This document shows, piece after piece, positions 1 through 8,776 of a DNA stretch of 64,000 bases; positions within the stretch are counted from its first letter, which is position 1, and every line of letters begins with the position of its first letter. Below the pieces are notes generated by a model. The model made no database searches. It had not been told where the DNA came from and saw only the letters and a program-made list of their open reading frames with translations. A program made the translations under genes and the position numbers. This stretch comes from Variovorax paradoxus NBRC 15149 (GTDB lineage: Bacteria; Pseudomonadota; Gammaproteobacteria; Burkholderiales; Burkholderiaceae_C). The stretch spans positions 275,335 to 339,334 of the forward strand of contig NZ_BCUT01000006.1 in NCBI RefSeq assembly GCF_001591365.1, read 5' to 3'.

Positions 1-969
1 GGTGGCGTAGTAGCTCACCAGCTGGTTGCCGGCCTTCAGGTAGCCGTTGATCTTGGGCGCATAGGCCGAATTCAGGATCGACATCGTGGCCTTGTTCTCG
101 AGCATCACGATGAAGATGTTGTCGTAGCGCGGAATGCCCTCCACATTGAACGCCGCCTGCTGCGATTGCAGGAAGGTGATGGGCTTGCGGTTGTCCGCGA
201 CGTTCGCCGTGGCCGCGGTCACGCCGGCCATGCCTGCGAGGCGCGGGTCGCCGCCGGGGTTGGCCAGCGCGTCGGGGAACTTGTCGCCGCGGTCGAGCTT
301 GGTGGTGGCGTAGGCGAAGCGGTTGTTCAGCGCATTGGCTTCATTGAGCAAGGCGGCCTGCACGGCGCCGCTGGCGGCGTTGACGTCGCCGAGCAGGGAA
401 CCGACAGGCACGCCCAGGCGCGCGGCCAGGTTCTGCTTCTCGGCGGCATAGCTCGTGCCGTTGGCCTCGACCAGCCGCGCCACTTCGGAGGACAGCGGGC
501 TGACCACCACGGCCGTGCCCTGTTCCTGCACTTGGTCGAGCATGACGCGCAGCACTTCGCGCGTGGGCACGCTGGTGTTGGTGGCGGTGTTCTTCGCACT
601 GGTGCCGATGTCGGCGATGAGTGCCGACGCGCCGGACAGCGGCAGGCTGAACTTGCCGCCGGCATCGGTGACCGCGGCCGGCTCGCCGGTGTCGCAGCGG
701 CCGTTGCCGTTGCTGTCCACGCAGACGGTGGCGCCGGCGTAGTAGCCCGGCGTGACCACCGGGTCGGTGCTGCTGCCGGGCTTGAAGGCGCTGGCCGTGA
801 GGACGCCGCTGAAGGTGGTGCTGCTGGCCTGGTTCGCGGGCGGCGGCAGGAAGGCTGCCGGGCCGGCGCCGTGGCCGCCGCCTCCGCACGCGGCCAGCAG
901 CGAGGCTGCGAGCACGCTCAGGGTGGGGTACAGCAAGCCGGATCTGATGGTTGGAATGGTTTTTTTCAA
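1..969 (-). CDS. Phosphoesterase-type lipoprotein, C-terminus beyond window
   Basis: An exported lipoprotein that appears to lead into an alkaline-phosphatase/phosphoesterase (PF04185-like) catalytic domain. Only the first 323 residues are in the window. The frame opens with TTG at 969 (MKKTIPTIRSG...), because no in-frame ATG gives a better N-terminus. A hydrophobic segment ends in the lipobox LLAAC followed by a Gly run. Residues near 75-90 carry DSNGNGRCDTGE, a calcium-loop-like motif often seen after lipoprotein signals. From about residue 285 the sequence YDNIFIVMLENK resembles the opening strand and Glu-Asn of PF04185 enzymes. The catalytic core is outside the window, so the substrate cannot be judged. 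The next gene upstream lies on the same strand. Confidence 0.7.
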   Translation of the reverse strand, partial: MKKTIPTIRSGLLYPTLSVLAASLLAACGGGGHGAGPAAFLPPPANQASSTTFSGVLTASAFKPGSSTDPVVTPGYYAGATVCVDSNGNGRCDTGEPAAVTDAGGKFSLPLSGASALIADIGTSAKNTATNTSVPTREVLRVMLDQVQEQGTAVVVSPLSSEVARLVEANGTSYAAEKQNLAARLGVPVGSLLGDVNAASGAVQAALLNEANALNNRFAYATTKLDRGDKFPDALANPGGDPRLAGMAGVTAATANVADNRKPITFLQSQQAAFNVEGIPRYDNIFIVMLENKATMSILNSAYAPKINGYLKAGNQLVSYYAT

Positions 970-995
970 TTCGTTCTTTCGACGTGGAAGGGCAT

Positions 996-1021
996 GACGC
1001 AGCGCGGCGCGGCGCTGCGTC
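996..1021. other. Perfect 10-bp inverted repeat between HDOD gene and lipoprotein gene
   Basis: GACGCAGCGC at 996-1005 and its exact reverse complement at 1012-1021 flank a 6-nt loop. It lies downstream of the HDOD gene and about 27 bp upstream of the lipoprotein start, both on the minus strand. No T-tract follows in the direction of transcription. It could be a weak terminator for the HDOD gene, a leader hairpin, or an operator. Confidence 0.4.
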
Positions 1022-1121
1022 GGCACTGGGGGCCGCGAACGAATCTAGGTTTGCCCCGTGTCAGTCGAAAGGCAGAAGACTTAGCTGTGAATGAGCGAGG
1101 GCGGGGCGCCCGCCGCGGTGA

Positions 1122-1949
1122 TCAGGCGATCATCGATTCCAGGTCGGACGCCAGCTCGCGTGGTGCCGGCATGTCCTGCATCACGTCTTCGGACAGGCCG
1201 ATCGCGTCCGCCGGCTGGGCCGGCCAGACATGCTGCGCGTCGCCGATGCGCAGCCCTTCGCGTTCCAGCGCGACGCGCCAGACCGCCAGGTGCAGCACGC
1301 TGGCGAGCGGGTCGACCTGCTCGGCCTCCATAGGGTTGGCGAAGGAGGACAGGGCGCAGACGAACTCGGGCGCGAATTCCCAGCGGGCGGCCAGCCGCGC
1401 GCCGACCTGGCCGTAATGGAAGCCGAACTTCTGCCGTTCGACCTCGAGCCGTCCCATGCGGTCGAAGGGGTGCGCGGCGTTGAGCTCGGCCATCGGCTGC
1501 TTCATGGCGCCGGCCATGATCAGGTGGCCGATGGCGTGCATGCTGCCGACCGTGAAGGCCAGGCTCTGGTCCACACGGCGCGTCTTGCCCGCGAGATAGC
1601 GGGCCACGGCGGCCACGCGCAGGCTGTGCGACCAGAAGGCCGGCAGGTTCACGCCCTCGACCTTGCGGAAGGTGCCCGTGAGGCCGGAGCTCACCACCAG
1701 GGAGCGGATCGAGGAAAAGCCCAGCAGCTGGATCGCGTCCTGGATCGACAGGATCTTGCGGCGCAGCCCGAAGTACGGCGAATTCGCCATGCGCAGCACG
1801 CGGGCCGTCAGCACCTGGTCGAGCTCGATCTTGCGTGCCACCACGGAAACCGCGGCGTCCTCGTTGCGAAGGAGCTCGATGAGATCGAACACCACCTTGG
1901 GCACCGTGGGAAGCAAGTGGCTGTCGGTAAACAGTTCGTCCAGGGTCAT
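1122..1949 (-). CDS. HDOD domain signalling protein
   Basis: A 275-residue protein made almost entirely of an HDOD domain (about residues 10-215), an HD-GYP/HD-like helical fold lacking the catalytic metal-binding HD pair. The N-terminus LPTVPKVVFDLIELL and the segment DQVLTARVLRMANSPYFG are typical of the family. HDOD proteins act as scaffolds in bacterial signalling, often linked to cyclic-di-GMP or chemotaxis. Here the gene is divergent from a GGDEF-EAL enzyme across 390 bp, which suggests, but does not prove, a shared pathway. The ATG at 1949 is the only sensible start. Confidence 0.85.
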   Translation of the reverse strand: MTLDELFTDSHLLPTVPKVVFDLIELLRNEDAAVSVVARKIELDQVLTARVLRMANSPYFGLRRKILSIQDAIQLLGFSSIRSLVVSSGLTGTFRKVEGVNLPAFWSHSLRVAAVARYLAGKTRRVDQSLAFTVGSMHAIGHLIMAGAMKQPMAELNAAHPFDRMGRLEVERQKFGFHYGQVGARLAARWEFAPEFVCALSSFANPMEAEQVDPLASVLHLAVWRVALEREGLRIGDAQHVWPAQPADAIGLSEDVMQDMPAPRELASDLESMIA

Positions 1950-2339
1950 GGCGATCTCGGGCTGTAGTTTTTTGCTGCCCGGGATTGTCCTGCAACCTTA
2001 GTGTTACATGTTGATGTCTTCGGAATCGGGCCGGTTCCCGCGGCCTGGTTGCAGACTTCCTGCAACACCGATGCGGCTGCGCGCTGGTCCGCGCGGTGGC
2101 TACCCCGGGCGCGTAAGTAGATGTTTCTCCGTGGGGTGTTTGATCCATCTCAACACGGCCCGCGGCCGCGGCGCGCAGCATGGTTTTCCCGTGCTCTCAC
2201 CCTTGTCGAGACAAATCGCGTGACGTTCTCGCTCCGGCCATATATATTTCGCGGACGATACAACCTGTTGCGTTCTCTGCCGTGCCGCGCTGCTGCACAC
2301 GGAACCGACCGGCCTGTGCCGACGACAGGATCAAATCCG
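1950..2339. other. 390-bp divergent intergenic region
   Basis: The region between the HDOD gene and the GGDEF-EAL gene is open in one plus-strand frame from 2121. That stretch reads as low-quality protein and has no ribosome binding site, so I treat it as non-coding. It holds a local AT-rich patch at 2238-2250 with a plausible promoter for the GGDEF-EAL gene. No recognisable riboswitch was seen. Confidence 0.5.
2220..2248 (+). promoter_or_regulatory. Candidate sigma-70 promoter of the GGDEF-EAL gene
   Basis: A GTGACG -35-like hexamer (2220-2225) and TATATT -10-like hexamer (2243-2248) are separated by 17 bp. They sit in the only AT-rich patch of the divergent region, about 90 bp upstream of the chosen start. 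Assigned by inspection only. Confidence 0.4.
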
Positions 2340-5300
2340 ATGTCATCGTCCATCTGGGTCAGGATTCGCTTGCCGCTGGTGATTTTCGCGGCTGGCACGG
2401 TGCTGTCGATCGCCCTCAGCGTCTCCGCCCGCCAGGAGATCGGGCGCAGCGCCCAGGCGCGCTTCGACGCCACCGCCTTCGATCTGGCGCGCAAGGTCGA
2501 GGCCCGCTTCGATGACTACGTTGCCGTCCTGATCGGATTGCGTGCGCGATTCAACACCTCCGAGACCGTGACGCGAAGCGATTTCAGGGACTACGTCGCG
2601 GGGCTGGACCTGGCGCGCGCCTACCCCGGTTTCCAGGCCGTCAACTATGCGCCCCGCATCACGGTCAACGACAGGCAGGCCTTCGAGGAACAGGTCCGCC
2701 GCGATGCCAGCCTCGACACCGGCGTTGCCTCCAGCTTCGCCATCAAGCCGCCCGGTGAGCGGGACACGTACTACCCGCTGATCTACATCGAACCGCAGGC
2801 CGGCAACGAGAGGCTGCTCGGCAATGACCTGGGCGCGATGCCCGACAGGGGAGACGCGCTCGAGCAGGGGCGCGACACCGGCGGGCTCGTCACGTCCGGC
2901 CGCAAGGTCCGCATTGCGGGCCGCGAGTCCGACATCGGATTGGCGATGCGGCTGCCGGTCTACCGCCCCGGGCAACCGCTCGATACGCTCGAACAGCGGC
3001 GCAGTGCCTATATCGGTTCGGTCGGCTCGGGCTTCAGCGTCGCAGGGATGTTGAGCGACGTGGTGGGTACCGACGCCATGAGGACGCTCCGGTTGCGCCT
3101 GATCGATGCCGGGCCGAGCCGGGGAGCGATCGGGACACGGGTCGAGACCAGGTTCGTGACGACGGCCTCGTTCGGCGAACGGCAATTGCTGTTCGACAGC
3201 GCGGCCCTGGCCAGGCCCGCTGCCGCACCTGCGCGCAGCCTGGAGCGCATGCTCGGCTTCGAGTTGGGCGGCCACTCCTGGCTCGTGGAAGTCGGCCAGG
3301 ACGAAAACCAGGTCTTCGGCCCGCTCGACAAGGCGATCCCGTGGTTCATCGTCCTTGGCGGCCTGGCCACCAGCATGCTGCTTGCCGGCATCGTCTTTTC
3401 GTTGACCACCGCACGCAGCCGAGCCCAGATCCTGGCGAACGAGATGACCCGCCACCTGCGCACGAGCGAACGGCAGCTGGAGGAGGCCCAGCACCTGGCA
3501 AGCCTGGGCAGCTGGATCCTCGATCCCGAAACCGGAGCCCTGCAGTGCTCCGAAGAAGCCCGGCGCATCCTGGGCTTCGAGGCCGGCCACTTGCGGCCGG
3601 AACTGCCCGCGCTGCTCTCGCGTGTTCCGGCCGCAGAACGCCCCGCGGTCGAACAGCAGATCGCGCAGGCCTCCCGGTCCATGGAACGCAGCGAATTCGA
3701 GCATCACCTGTGCCTGCCCGATGGCACCGAGCGCTGGCTCCACGTCATCGCGCAGTCGGCCGAAGAAGACGGAAAGACGATGGTGCGCGGCACCGTGCGC
3801 GACGCCACGCGGCCGCGCAAGGATGCGTTGCGCCAGGGGCTCGAATACAGGATTGCCCGGCTGCTTGCCGGCGATGGCAGGGCCGAGACGGTGATCACCC
3901 AAGCGCTGGAAGCCCTGTGCACCGACCTGCGCTGGGACTGCGGCGCGTTGTGGAGCGTTGGCGAGGACGGCGTGGTTCGCTGTGCCGCCGCCTGGCATGC
4001 CGACCACATTCCCCCGGCGGTGCGGCAATTCGCCTCCGACAGCCGGTCGTTCGAATACCGGGCCGACGAAGGCTCGCTGGGCCGCGCCTGGAAAACCGGC
4101 GGCATCGTGCAGATCGACGTGCTGGCGGCTCCGGGCCATTTCGCGCGCGATGCGATGGCCCGCGAGGCCGGGCTGGCCGTCGGCATCGTCGTGCCGATGG
4201 CCGTGACCGATTCGATCACGGCGCTGGAGCTCCTTGGCTCCAATCCGTACGCCGTCGACGCCCAGACGCAGGAGTCGCTGCGTGTGATCGCCTTGCAGAT
4301 CGCCCAGTACAAGCAGCGCAAGCAGGCGGAGAGAAGCCTTCGTTTCATGGCCAGCCACGACGGACTGACCGGGCTGTTCAACCGCGCTGCGCTGCAACAC
4401 GAGCTTGCTCGCGCCATCAAGCGCAGCAACCGGCATCAAAAGCAGTTCGCGGTGATATTCGTCGACCTGGATCGCTTCAAGCACATCAACGACACGCTGG
4501 GCCACGGCGTGGGCGACGAGATGATCAAGATCTGCGGCGAGCGCCTCACGGCGCTGCTGCGCGAGGCGGATGTCGTGGCGCGTTTCGGTGGCGATGAGTT
4601 CGTGCTGCTCCTGGAGAACCTGTCCAGCGCAAACGATGCCGCGGGGCTCGCCGAAAAAGTGCTGGCCTGCTGCGCCGAGCCTTTCTTCCTCGCGGGGCGC
4701 GAACTGCACGTCAGCGCCAGCGTCGGCGTGAGCATCTATCCGGACAACGGCGCAGACGCCGAAGCGCTCTTGAAGAACGCCGATACGGCGATGTACCGGG
4801 CCAAGGAAAGAGGCCGCAACACCTTCCGGTTCTACGCCGCGAAGATGAATGCGCAGAATACCGAACAGCTGATGCTCGAAAGCGCGCTGCGCCATGCCTT
4901 GGAGCGTGGCGAGCTCGAAATGCACTACCAGCCGAAGATGGATCTGCAGACCCAGCGCATCGTCGGTGTCGAGGCGCTGATGCGCTGGCACCATCCGATC
5001 CTGGGCATGATCCCGCCGGTGCAGTTCATTCCAATCGCCGAAGAGCTCGGCCTGATCGTGTCCTTGGGCAAATGGGCGCTGGAGAGGGCTTGCGCCGATT
5101 CGCGTTCGTGGCAGAAATTCGGTTTGCCGAAGGTGTTGATGAGCGTCAATCTATCGCCGCGCCAATTCGAAAGCCGCACGCTCATCGCCGACATCCAGGC
5201 TGTCCTGGAAGCCTCGGGCCTGGAGCCGTCGCTGCTGGAGCTGGAGATCACCGAAGGCGCGGTGATGGCGAACCCCGAGCATGCGGCGAAGTTGCTCAGG

Positions 5301-5663
5301 GCGATCCGGGACATGGGCGTCGGCCTCGCGATCGACGACTTCGGAACGGGCTATTCCTCGCTCTCCTACCTCAAGCACTTCCCGCTGTCGACGGTCAAGA
5401 TCGACCGCTCCTTCATCAACGACCTGTCGCAGGACGCCGACGCGCGGGCGCTCATCGACGGCATCATCACCCTGGCCCACGGGCTGCGGATGAAGGTGGT
5501 CGCCGAGGGCATCGAGACCACGGCCCAGCTCGATTACCTGCGCAGCCACGGTTGCGACGAGGCCCAGGGCTATTGGCTGTGCAAGCCCGTGCCTGCCGAC
5601 GAGGTGCGCAATTTCATGGCGCGTCACCTGCGCAACCAGTTTGCTCCATCGGAGGCGGCCTGA
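2340..5663 (+). CDS. CHASE-PAS-GAF-GGDEF-EAL cyclic-di-GMP enzyme
   Basis: A 1107-residue inner-membrane regulator of cyclic-di-GMP. Start 2340 (MSSSIWVRIRLP) is chosen because an AGGA lies about 8 nt upstream and it opens directly into a membrane helix (about 8-28). A periplasmic CHASE-like sensor follows (about 50-260), then a second helix (about 331-356), PAS (about 375-480), GAF (about 505-660), GGDEF (motif at 750-754) and EAL (motif at 878-880). The GGDEF domain has an intact signature and an RxxD inhibitory site (READ) five residues before it. The EAL domain keeps SVNLSPRQF, LELEITEG, DDFGTGYSS, TVKIDRSF and VVAEGIET. Both domains therefore look catalytically competent, so it could make and degrade the messenger. 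The signal sensed by the CHASE domain is unknown. Confidence 0.93.
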   Translation: MSSSIWVRIRLPLVIFAAGTVLSIALSVSARQEIGRSAQARFDATAFDLARKVEARFDDYVAVLIGLRARFNTSETVTRSDFRDYVAGLDLARAYPGFQAVNYAPRITVNDRQAFEEQVRRDASLDTGVASSFAIKPPGERDTYYPLIYIEPQAGNERLLGNDLGAMPDRGDALEQGRDTGGLVTSGRKVRIAGRESDIGLAMRLPVYRPGQPLDTLEQRRSAYIGSVGSGFSVAGMLSDVVGTDAMRTLRLRLIDAGPSRGAIGTRVETRFVTTASFGERQLLFDSAALARPAAAPARSLERMLGFELGGHSWLVEVGQDENQVFGPLDKAIPWFIVLGGLATSMLLAGIVFSLTTARSRAQILANEMTRHLRTSERQLEEAQHLASLGSWILDPETGALQCSEEARRILGFEAGHLRPELPALLSRVPAAERPAVEQQIAQASRSMERSEFEHHLCLPDGTERWLHVIAQSAEEDGKTMVRGTVRDATRPRKDALRQGLEYRIARLLAGDGRAETVITQALEALCTDLRWDCGALWSVGEDGVVRCAAAWHADHIPPAVRQFASDSRSFEYRADEGSLGRAWKTGGIVQIDVLAAPGHFARDAMAREAGLAVGIVVPMAVTDSITALELLGSNPYAVDAQTQESLRVIALQIAQYKQRKQAERSLRFMASHDGLTGLFNRAALQHELARAIKRSNRHQKQFAVIFVDLDRFKHINDTLGHGVGDEMIKICGERLTALLREADVVARFGGDEFVLLLENLSSANDAAGLAEKVLACCAEPFFLAGRELHVSASVGVSIYPDNGADAEALLKNADTAMYRAKERGRNTFRFYAAKMNAQNTEQLMLESALRHALERGELEMHYQPKMDLQTQRIVGVEALMRWHHPILGMIPPVQFIPIAEELGLIVSLGKWALERACADSRSWQKFGLPKVLMSVNLSPRQFESRTLIADIQAVLEASGLEPSLLELEITEGAVMANPEHAAKLLRAIRDMGVGLAIDDFGTGYSSLSYLKHFPLSTVKIDRSFINDLSQDADARALIDGIITLAHGLRMKVVAEGIETTAQLDYLRSHGCDEAQGYWLCKPVPADEVRNFMARHLRNQFAPSEAA

Positions 5664-5735
5664 CGGCCGAGCTCCTGAAGCAATCGTCACCGGGCACGTT
5701 CGCTCGGACCTTCCCGCAACTTCACAGGAGCATTC

Positions 5736-6365
5736 ATGATCCATTCCACCCAGCGCAAGACACTGGAGCAGACGATCGCCGCCATCGAGGCGATCGACCT
5801 CACGCCGATCAAGTTCAAGGCCTGCCGCAAAGAGGACGGCTACGGCTGGTCGGCCGGCTACGCGGACCAGATGGAGGTGGCCTACAAACGCTACCTGATA
5901 CTGCACGCCAAGCACCCCGAGCTGACGCTCGCTCCCGAGCAGGACGTCGACCGCTTCTGGCACATGCACATCCTCGACACGAGAAAGTACGCAGCCGATT
6001 GCGAAACCACTTTCGGCTACTTCCTGCACCACTTTCCGTACCTCGGCCTGCGCGGCGAGGAAGACGCCAAGGCGCTGCAGGCGGCCTTCCTGGAGATGCA
6101 GCGCCTGACCGCCGAGGAATTCGGCGAGCCGGCGGCCGCAGCCCGATACGCGCCGGGCAAGGATGCGCCCGCATGGTGCTCGCTCGAGGCGGGCAAGCCT
6201 GCAGCCGCATGGTGTTCGCTCGAGGCGGGCAAGCCCACAGCGGCATGGTGTTCGCTGGAGGCGGGCAAGCCCGCAGCCGCATGGTGTTCGCTGGAGGCGG
6301 GCGCTGCCTCCGCGTCTGAACTGGCCGCTTCTGCTCGCAGGGCCTCGCTTGGCGTGAACAGGTGA
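5736..6365 (+). CDS. GRDP-like domain protein with C-terminal tandem repeats
   Basis: A 209-residue protein. Residues about 10-130 resemble the bacterial part of the glycine-rich-domain-containing-protein-like family (PF07173/DUF1399), with EQDVDRFWHMHILDTRKY and an AADCETTFGYFLHHFPYLG block rich in His, Cys and aromatic residues. From residue 146 there are four near-identical 12-residue units, AWCSLEAGKPAA, followed by an Ala/Ser-rich tail. Each unit has one Trp-Cys pair. The biochemical role of the family in bacteria is not known to me. The regular Cys-bearing tail could bind metal, be cross-linked, or be a multi-core peptide substrate. The gene follows the GGDEF-EAL gene by 72 bp. A GGAG lies 8 nt before the ATG. 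Confidence 0.8.
   Translation: MIHSTQRKTLEQTIAAIEAIDLTPIKFKACRKEDGYGWSAGYADQMEVAYKRYLILHAKHPELTLAPEQDVDRFWHMHILDTRKYAADCETTFGYFLHHFPYLGLRGEEDAKALQAAFLEMQRLTAEEFGEPAAAARYAPGKDAPAWCSLEAGKPAAAWCSLEAGKPTAAWCSLEAGKPAAAWCSLEAGAASASELAASARRASLGVNR
6171..6302 (+). repeat. 36-bp coding tandem repeat, about 3.7 units
   Basis: The unit starts at 6171, 6207, 6243 and 6279 with GCATGGTG; the last copy is partial (24 bp). The copies differ at only a few positions, for example CTCGAG in copies 1-2 and CTGGAG in copies 3-4. The period is a multiple of three, so copy number can change without a frameshift. The repeat encodes AWCSLEAGKPAA. Confidence 0.95.
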
Positions 6366-6375
6366 AGGATCGGCG

Positions 6376-6406
6376 AAGGGACGCGGCGGCGGGTCCGCCC
6401 GTTCCC
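6376..6406. terminator. Possible shared terminator hairpin between convergent genes
   Basis: The 51-bp gap between the converging GRDP-like and sulfatase genes contains a GC-rich dyad with core GGCGG (6385-6389) and CCGCC (6395-6399), flanked by imperfect AGGGA/TCCCT arms. There is no clear T-tract on either side, so confidence is low. Confidence 0.35.
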
Positions 6407-6416
6407 TCGCCTGGGT

Positions 6417-7733
6417 TCAGCGCTGCGGCATGTCCTTGACCGAGTAGCCCAGGCTCACCGTCGCATCCTCCGGAATTGAAGGCATGGTTGCGTTCCAGGC
6501 CAGCCAGTCTTCCCGCATGGCCGCGAGCCGCTGCGGCTCCTTCTTGCCCAGGTTCGCGCGCTCGCGCTCGTCGGCCGGAATGTTGAAGAGGTACTCGTTG
6601 CCGTCGACCTTCAGGTACTTCCAGTCGCCGTCGCGCATGGCCTGCTGGCCGCGGTGGTTCATGCGCCAGTGCAGCGGACGGCGGAAGCTGTGCCTGGCGT
6701 CCTTCAGCACGGGCATCAGCGACACGCCGTCCAGCGGGTAGTCCGCATCGGCCTTGACGCCGGCCGCATCGAGCATGGTGGCGGACCAGTCCATGGTCAT
6801 GCACAGCTGCCGGCTCTCGCCGCCCTTGGCAATCACCGCGGGCCAGTGCGCGATCCATGGCACGCGGATGCCGCCTTCGGTCAGGTCCATCTTGCCGCCC
6901 ACCAGCGGCCAGTTGTCGGAGAAGCGCTCGCCGCCGTTGTCGCTGGTGAACACCACCAGCGTGTTGTCGGCCATGCCGTGCTTGCGCAGCGCGGCCATGA
7001 TCCAGCCGATGCCTTCGTCCATGTGATGGATCATGCGGCGGTACACGTGGATGTTGCCGCCGGCCAGGTCGAACAGGTTGTCCTTCACGAGCGGCGCCTT
7101 GTCGGCGTCGTCCCGCGTTTCCCAGGGCCAGTGCGGCGCGGTGTAGTGCAGGCTCAGGAAGAAGGGCGCGTCCTGCTTTGCCATGCGCTCCACGTAGTCG
7201 ACGGCGCGCTTCGAAAGGATGTCGGTGAGGTAGCCCTCTTCCTGCTTGTCTTCCTCGCCGAACCACAGGTCGTGGCGGCCGGTGGAGTCGCAATGCGTGA
7301 AGTAGTCGACGCCACCCGACATCGGCCCGAAGAACTCGTCGTAGCCCGAGCGCAGCGGCCCGAAAGTGGGCGGATAGCCCAGGTGCCACTTGCCGATGAG
7401 CGCGGTCTGGTAGCCGCCGGCCTTCAGCAGCGAAGGCAGCGTGGGATGGTCGGTCGGCAGGCCGAGCGTGGTGCTGCCGCGGCTCTTGCTGTTGATGGGT
7501 TCCTCGGCCGCGCCGCGCAGCCGGTACTGGTAGCGCGCGGTGATCATCGCAAAGCGCGTGGGCGAGCACACGGGCGAGTTCGAGTAGCCCTGCGTGAGCT
7601 TCAGGCCGTTGGCCGCCAGGCCGTCGAGCACGGGCGACACGGGGCCGAAGGCGGCATCGCGGCCGCCGTAGCAGCCGAGGTCGGCATAGCCGAGGTCGTC
7701 GGCCACGATGAAGATGATGTTGGGTCTGGTCAT
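6417..7733 (-). CDS. Type I sulfatase (formylglycine-dependent arylsulfatase family)
   Basis: A 438-residue alkaline-phosphatase-superfamily sulfatase. The N-terminus NIIFIVADDLGYADLGCYGG supplies the metal-binding Asp pair. NSPVCSPTRFAMITARYQYR contains the CxPxR signature whose Cys is converted to formylglycine. GKWHLG and FTSDNGGE match conserved substrate and metal motifs. Start 7733 (MTRPNII) begins right at the domain, so there is no signal peptide and the enzyme is probably cytoplasmic. It follows two Bug receptor genes 14 bp downstream, which suggests a shared transcript for uptake and desulfation of a sulfated compound (inference). No formylglycine-generating enzyme gene is visible in the window. 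Confidence 0.93.
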   Translation of the reverse strand: MTRPNIIFIVADDLGYADLGCYGGRDAAFGPVSPVLDGLAANGLKLTQGYSNSPVCSPTRFAMITARYQYRLRGAAEEPINSKSRGSTTLGLPTDHPTLPSLLKAGGYQTALIGKWHLGYPPTFGPLRSGYDEFFGPMSGGVDYFTHCDSTGRHDLWFGEEDKQEEGYLTDILSKRAVDYVERMAKQDAPFFLSLHYTAPHWPWETRDDADKAPLVKDNLFDLAGGNIHVYRRMIHHMDEGIGWIMAALRKHGMADNTLVVFTSDNGGERFSDNWPLVGGKMDLTEGGIRVPWIAHWPAVIAKGGESRQLCMTMDWSATMLDAAGVKADADYPLDGVSLMPVLKDARHSFRRPLHWRMNHRGQQAMRDGDWKYLKVDGNEYLFNIPADERERANLGKKEPQRLAAMREDWLAWNATMPSIPEDATVSLGYSVKDMPQR

Positions 7734-7747
7734 GTCTTTTGGAAAGC

Positions 7748-8740
7748 TCAGGGCTGGTAGCCGGACTTCTGGACCACGGGTGCCCATTGCGCCTTGTAGG
7801 CCTTGAGCATCGCGGCGGTCTGCGCCTGCGTGCTCACCACCGGCGTCATGCCGGCGTCCTTGAACTTGCGCTGCGTGTCCGCATCCTGCATGACTTCGCG
7901 GATGGTGGCGGCCAGGCGCTCGACCTTGGCCTTGGGCATGCTCGCCGGCGCAAAGAAGGTGTTCCAGCCGGTGGCGGCCAGGTCGAGGCCGGCTTCCTTG
8001 AAGGTCGGGATGTTCGGCGCGAAGGGCGAGCGCTTGTCGCCCGAGATCGCCAGGATGCGCAGCTTGCTGGTGTCGTGCAGCGGCAGCACCACGTCCTCGG
8101 TGTCGACCGAGATGGGCACCTGGCCGCCGATCAGGTCGTTCAGCAGCGGGGCCGAGCCGCGGTAGCCGATCACCTGCGTCTGCACCTTGGCCTTCTCGCC
8201 CACCATGAGTCCGAAGAAGTGCGGCAGGCTGCCGGTGGCCGGCACGCCCACGTTGGCCTGGTTGGGGTTGGCGCGCATCCACGCCAGCAGGTGGTTGAGT
8301 TCGCGCACCGGCAGCGTGGGCGACACCGACAGCGCGAAGTTGTAGCTGTTGACGTGCGACACGGGCACGAAGTCGCGCTCGGGGTCGTAGTTGTTGTCCT
8401 TGAAGACGAGCGGCGCCACCACCATCACGGCCGGGTTGGCGAGCATCAGCACGTTCTGGCTGGCGGGCGTGTTCCTGGCCTGCTGCGCGGCCAGGCGGCC
8501 GCCGGCGCCGGGCTTGTTGTCGACGACGACCGGCACGCCCAGCCTCGCGCCGAGCTTGTCGCCCACGATGCGCGCGACGCGGTCGGTGGCGCCGCCGGGC
8601 GCGTAGCCGACGACGATGTGCAGCGGGCTGTCGAGCGCCTGTGCGCCCGCGCTGGCGGGCACGGCGGCGATGGACGCCATGAAGCCGGCTGCGGCAAGCA
8701 GCGCGGCAAGGCGGCGGGTGATGGGGGCGGTCTTGGGCAT
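7748..8740 (-). CDS. Bug-family tripartite tricarboxylate solute receptor
   Basis: A 330-residue periplasmic binding protein of the TctC/Bug family, which capture carboxylates and other small organics in Betaproteobacteria. A signal peptide with basic start (MPKTAPITRR) and hydrophobic core ends near SAGAQA. LHIVVGYAPGGATDRVARIV and VVVDNKPGAGG are the family ligand-loop motifs. No tctA or tctB membrane genes are nearby, as is common for orphan Bug proteins. It lies between a sulfatase gene and a second Bug gene (36-bp gap) on one strand. Confidence 0.92.
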   Translation of the reverse strand: MPKTAPITRRLAALLAAAGFMASIAAVPASAGAQALDSPLHIVVGYAPGGATDRVARIVGDKLGARLGVPVVVDNKPGAGGRLAAQQARNTPASQNVLMLANPAVMVVAPLVFKDNNYDPERDFVPVSHVNSYNFALSVSPTLPVRELNHLLAWMRANPNQANVGVPATGSLPHFFGLMVGEKAKVQTQVIGYRGSAPLLNDLIGGQVPISVDTEDVVLPLHDTSKLRILAISGDKRSPFAPNIPTFKEAGLDLAATGWNTFFAPASMPKAKVERLAATIREVMQDADTQRKFKDAGMTPVVSTQAQTAAMLKAYKAQWAPVVQKSGYQP

Positions 8741-8776
8741 GTGGGGGGTTCCTCCTCGGTTCGTTCGTTCGGTTGT

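Noticed and set aside
166..1416. 416-codon plus-strand frame at the window start
   Set aside because: It crosses antisense to two credible minus-strand genes and their intergenic gap, and has no domain.
2343..4994. Long antisense open frame (883 codons) opposite the GGDEF-EAL gene
   Set aside because: The opposite strand encodes a full multidomain protein with conserved motifs; the antisense product is His/Arg/Gly-rich with no domain, a common high-GC artefact.
6171..6302. 36-bp periodicity resembling a CRISPR array
   Set aside because: Units are directly adjacent with no spacers, and they lie in frame inside a coding sequence.
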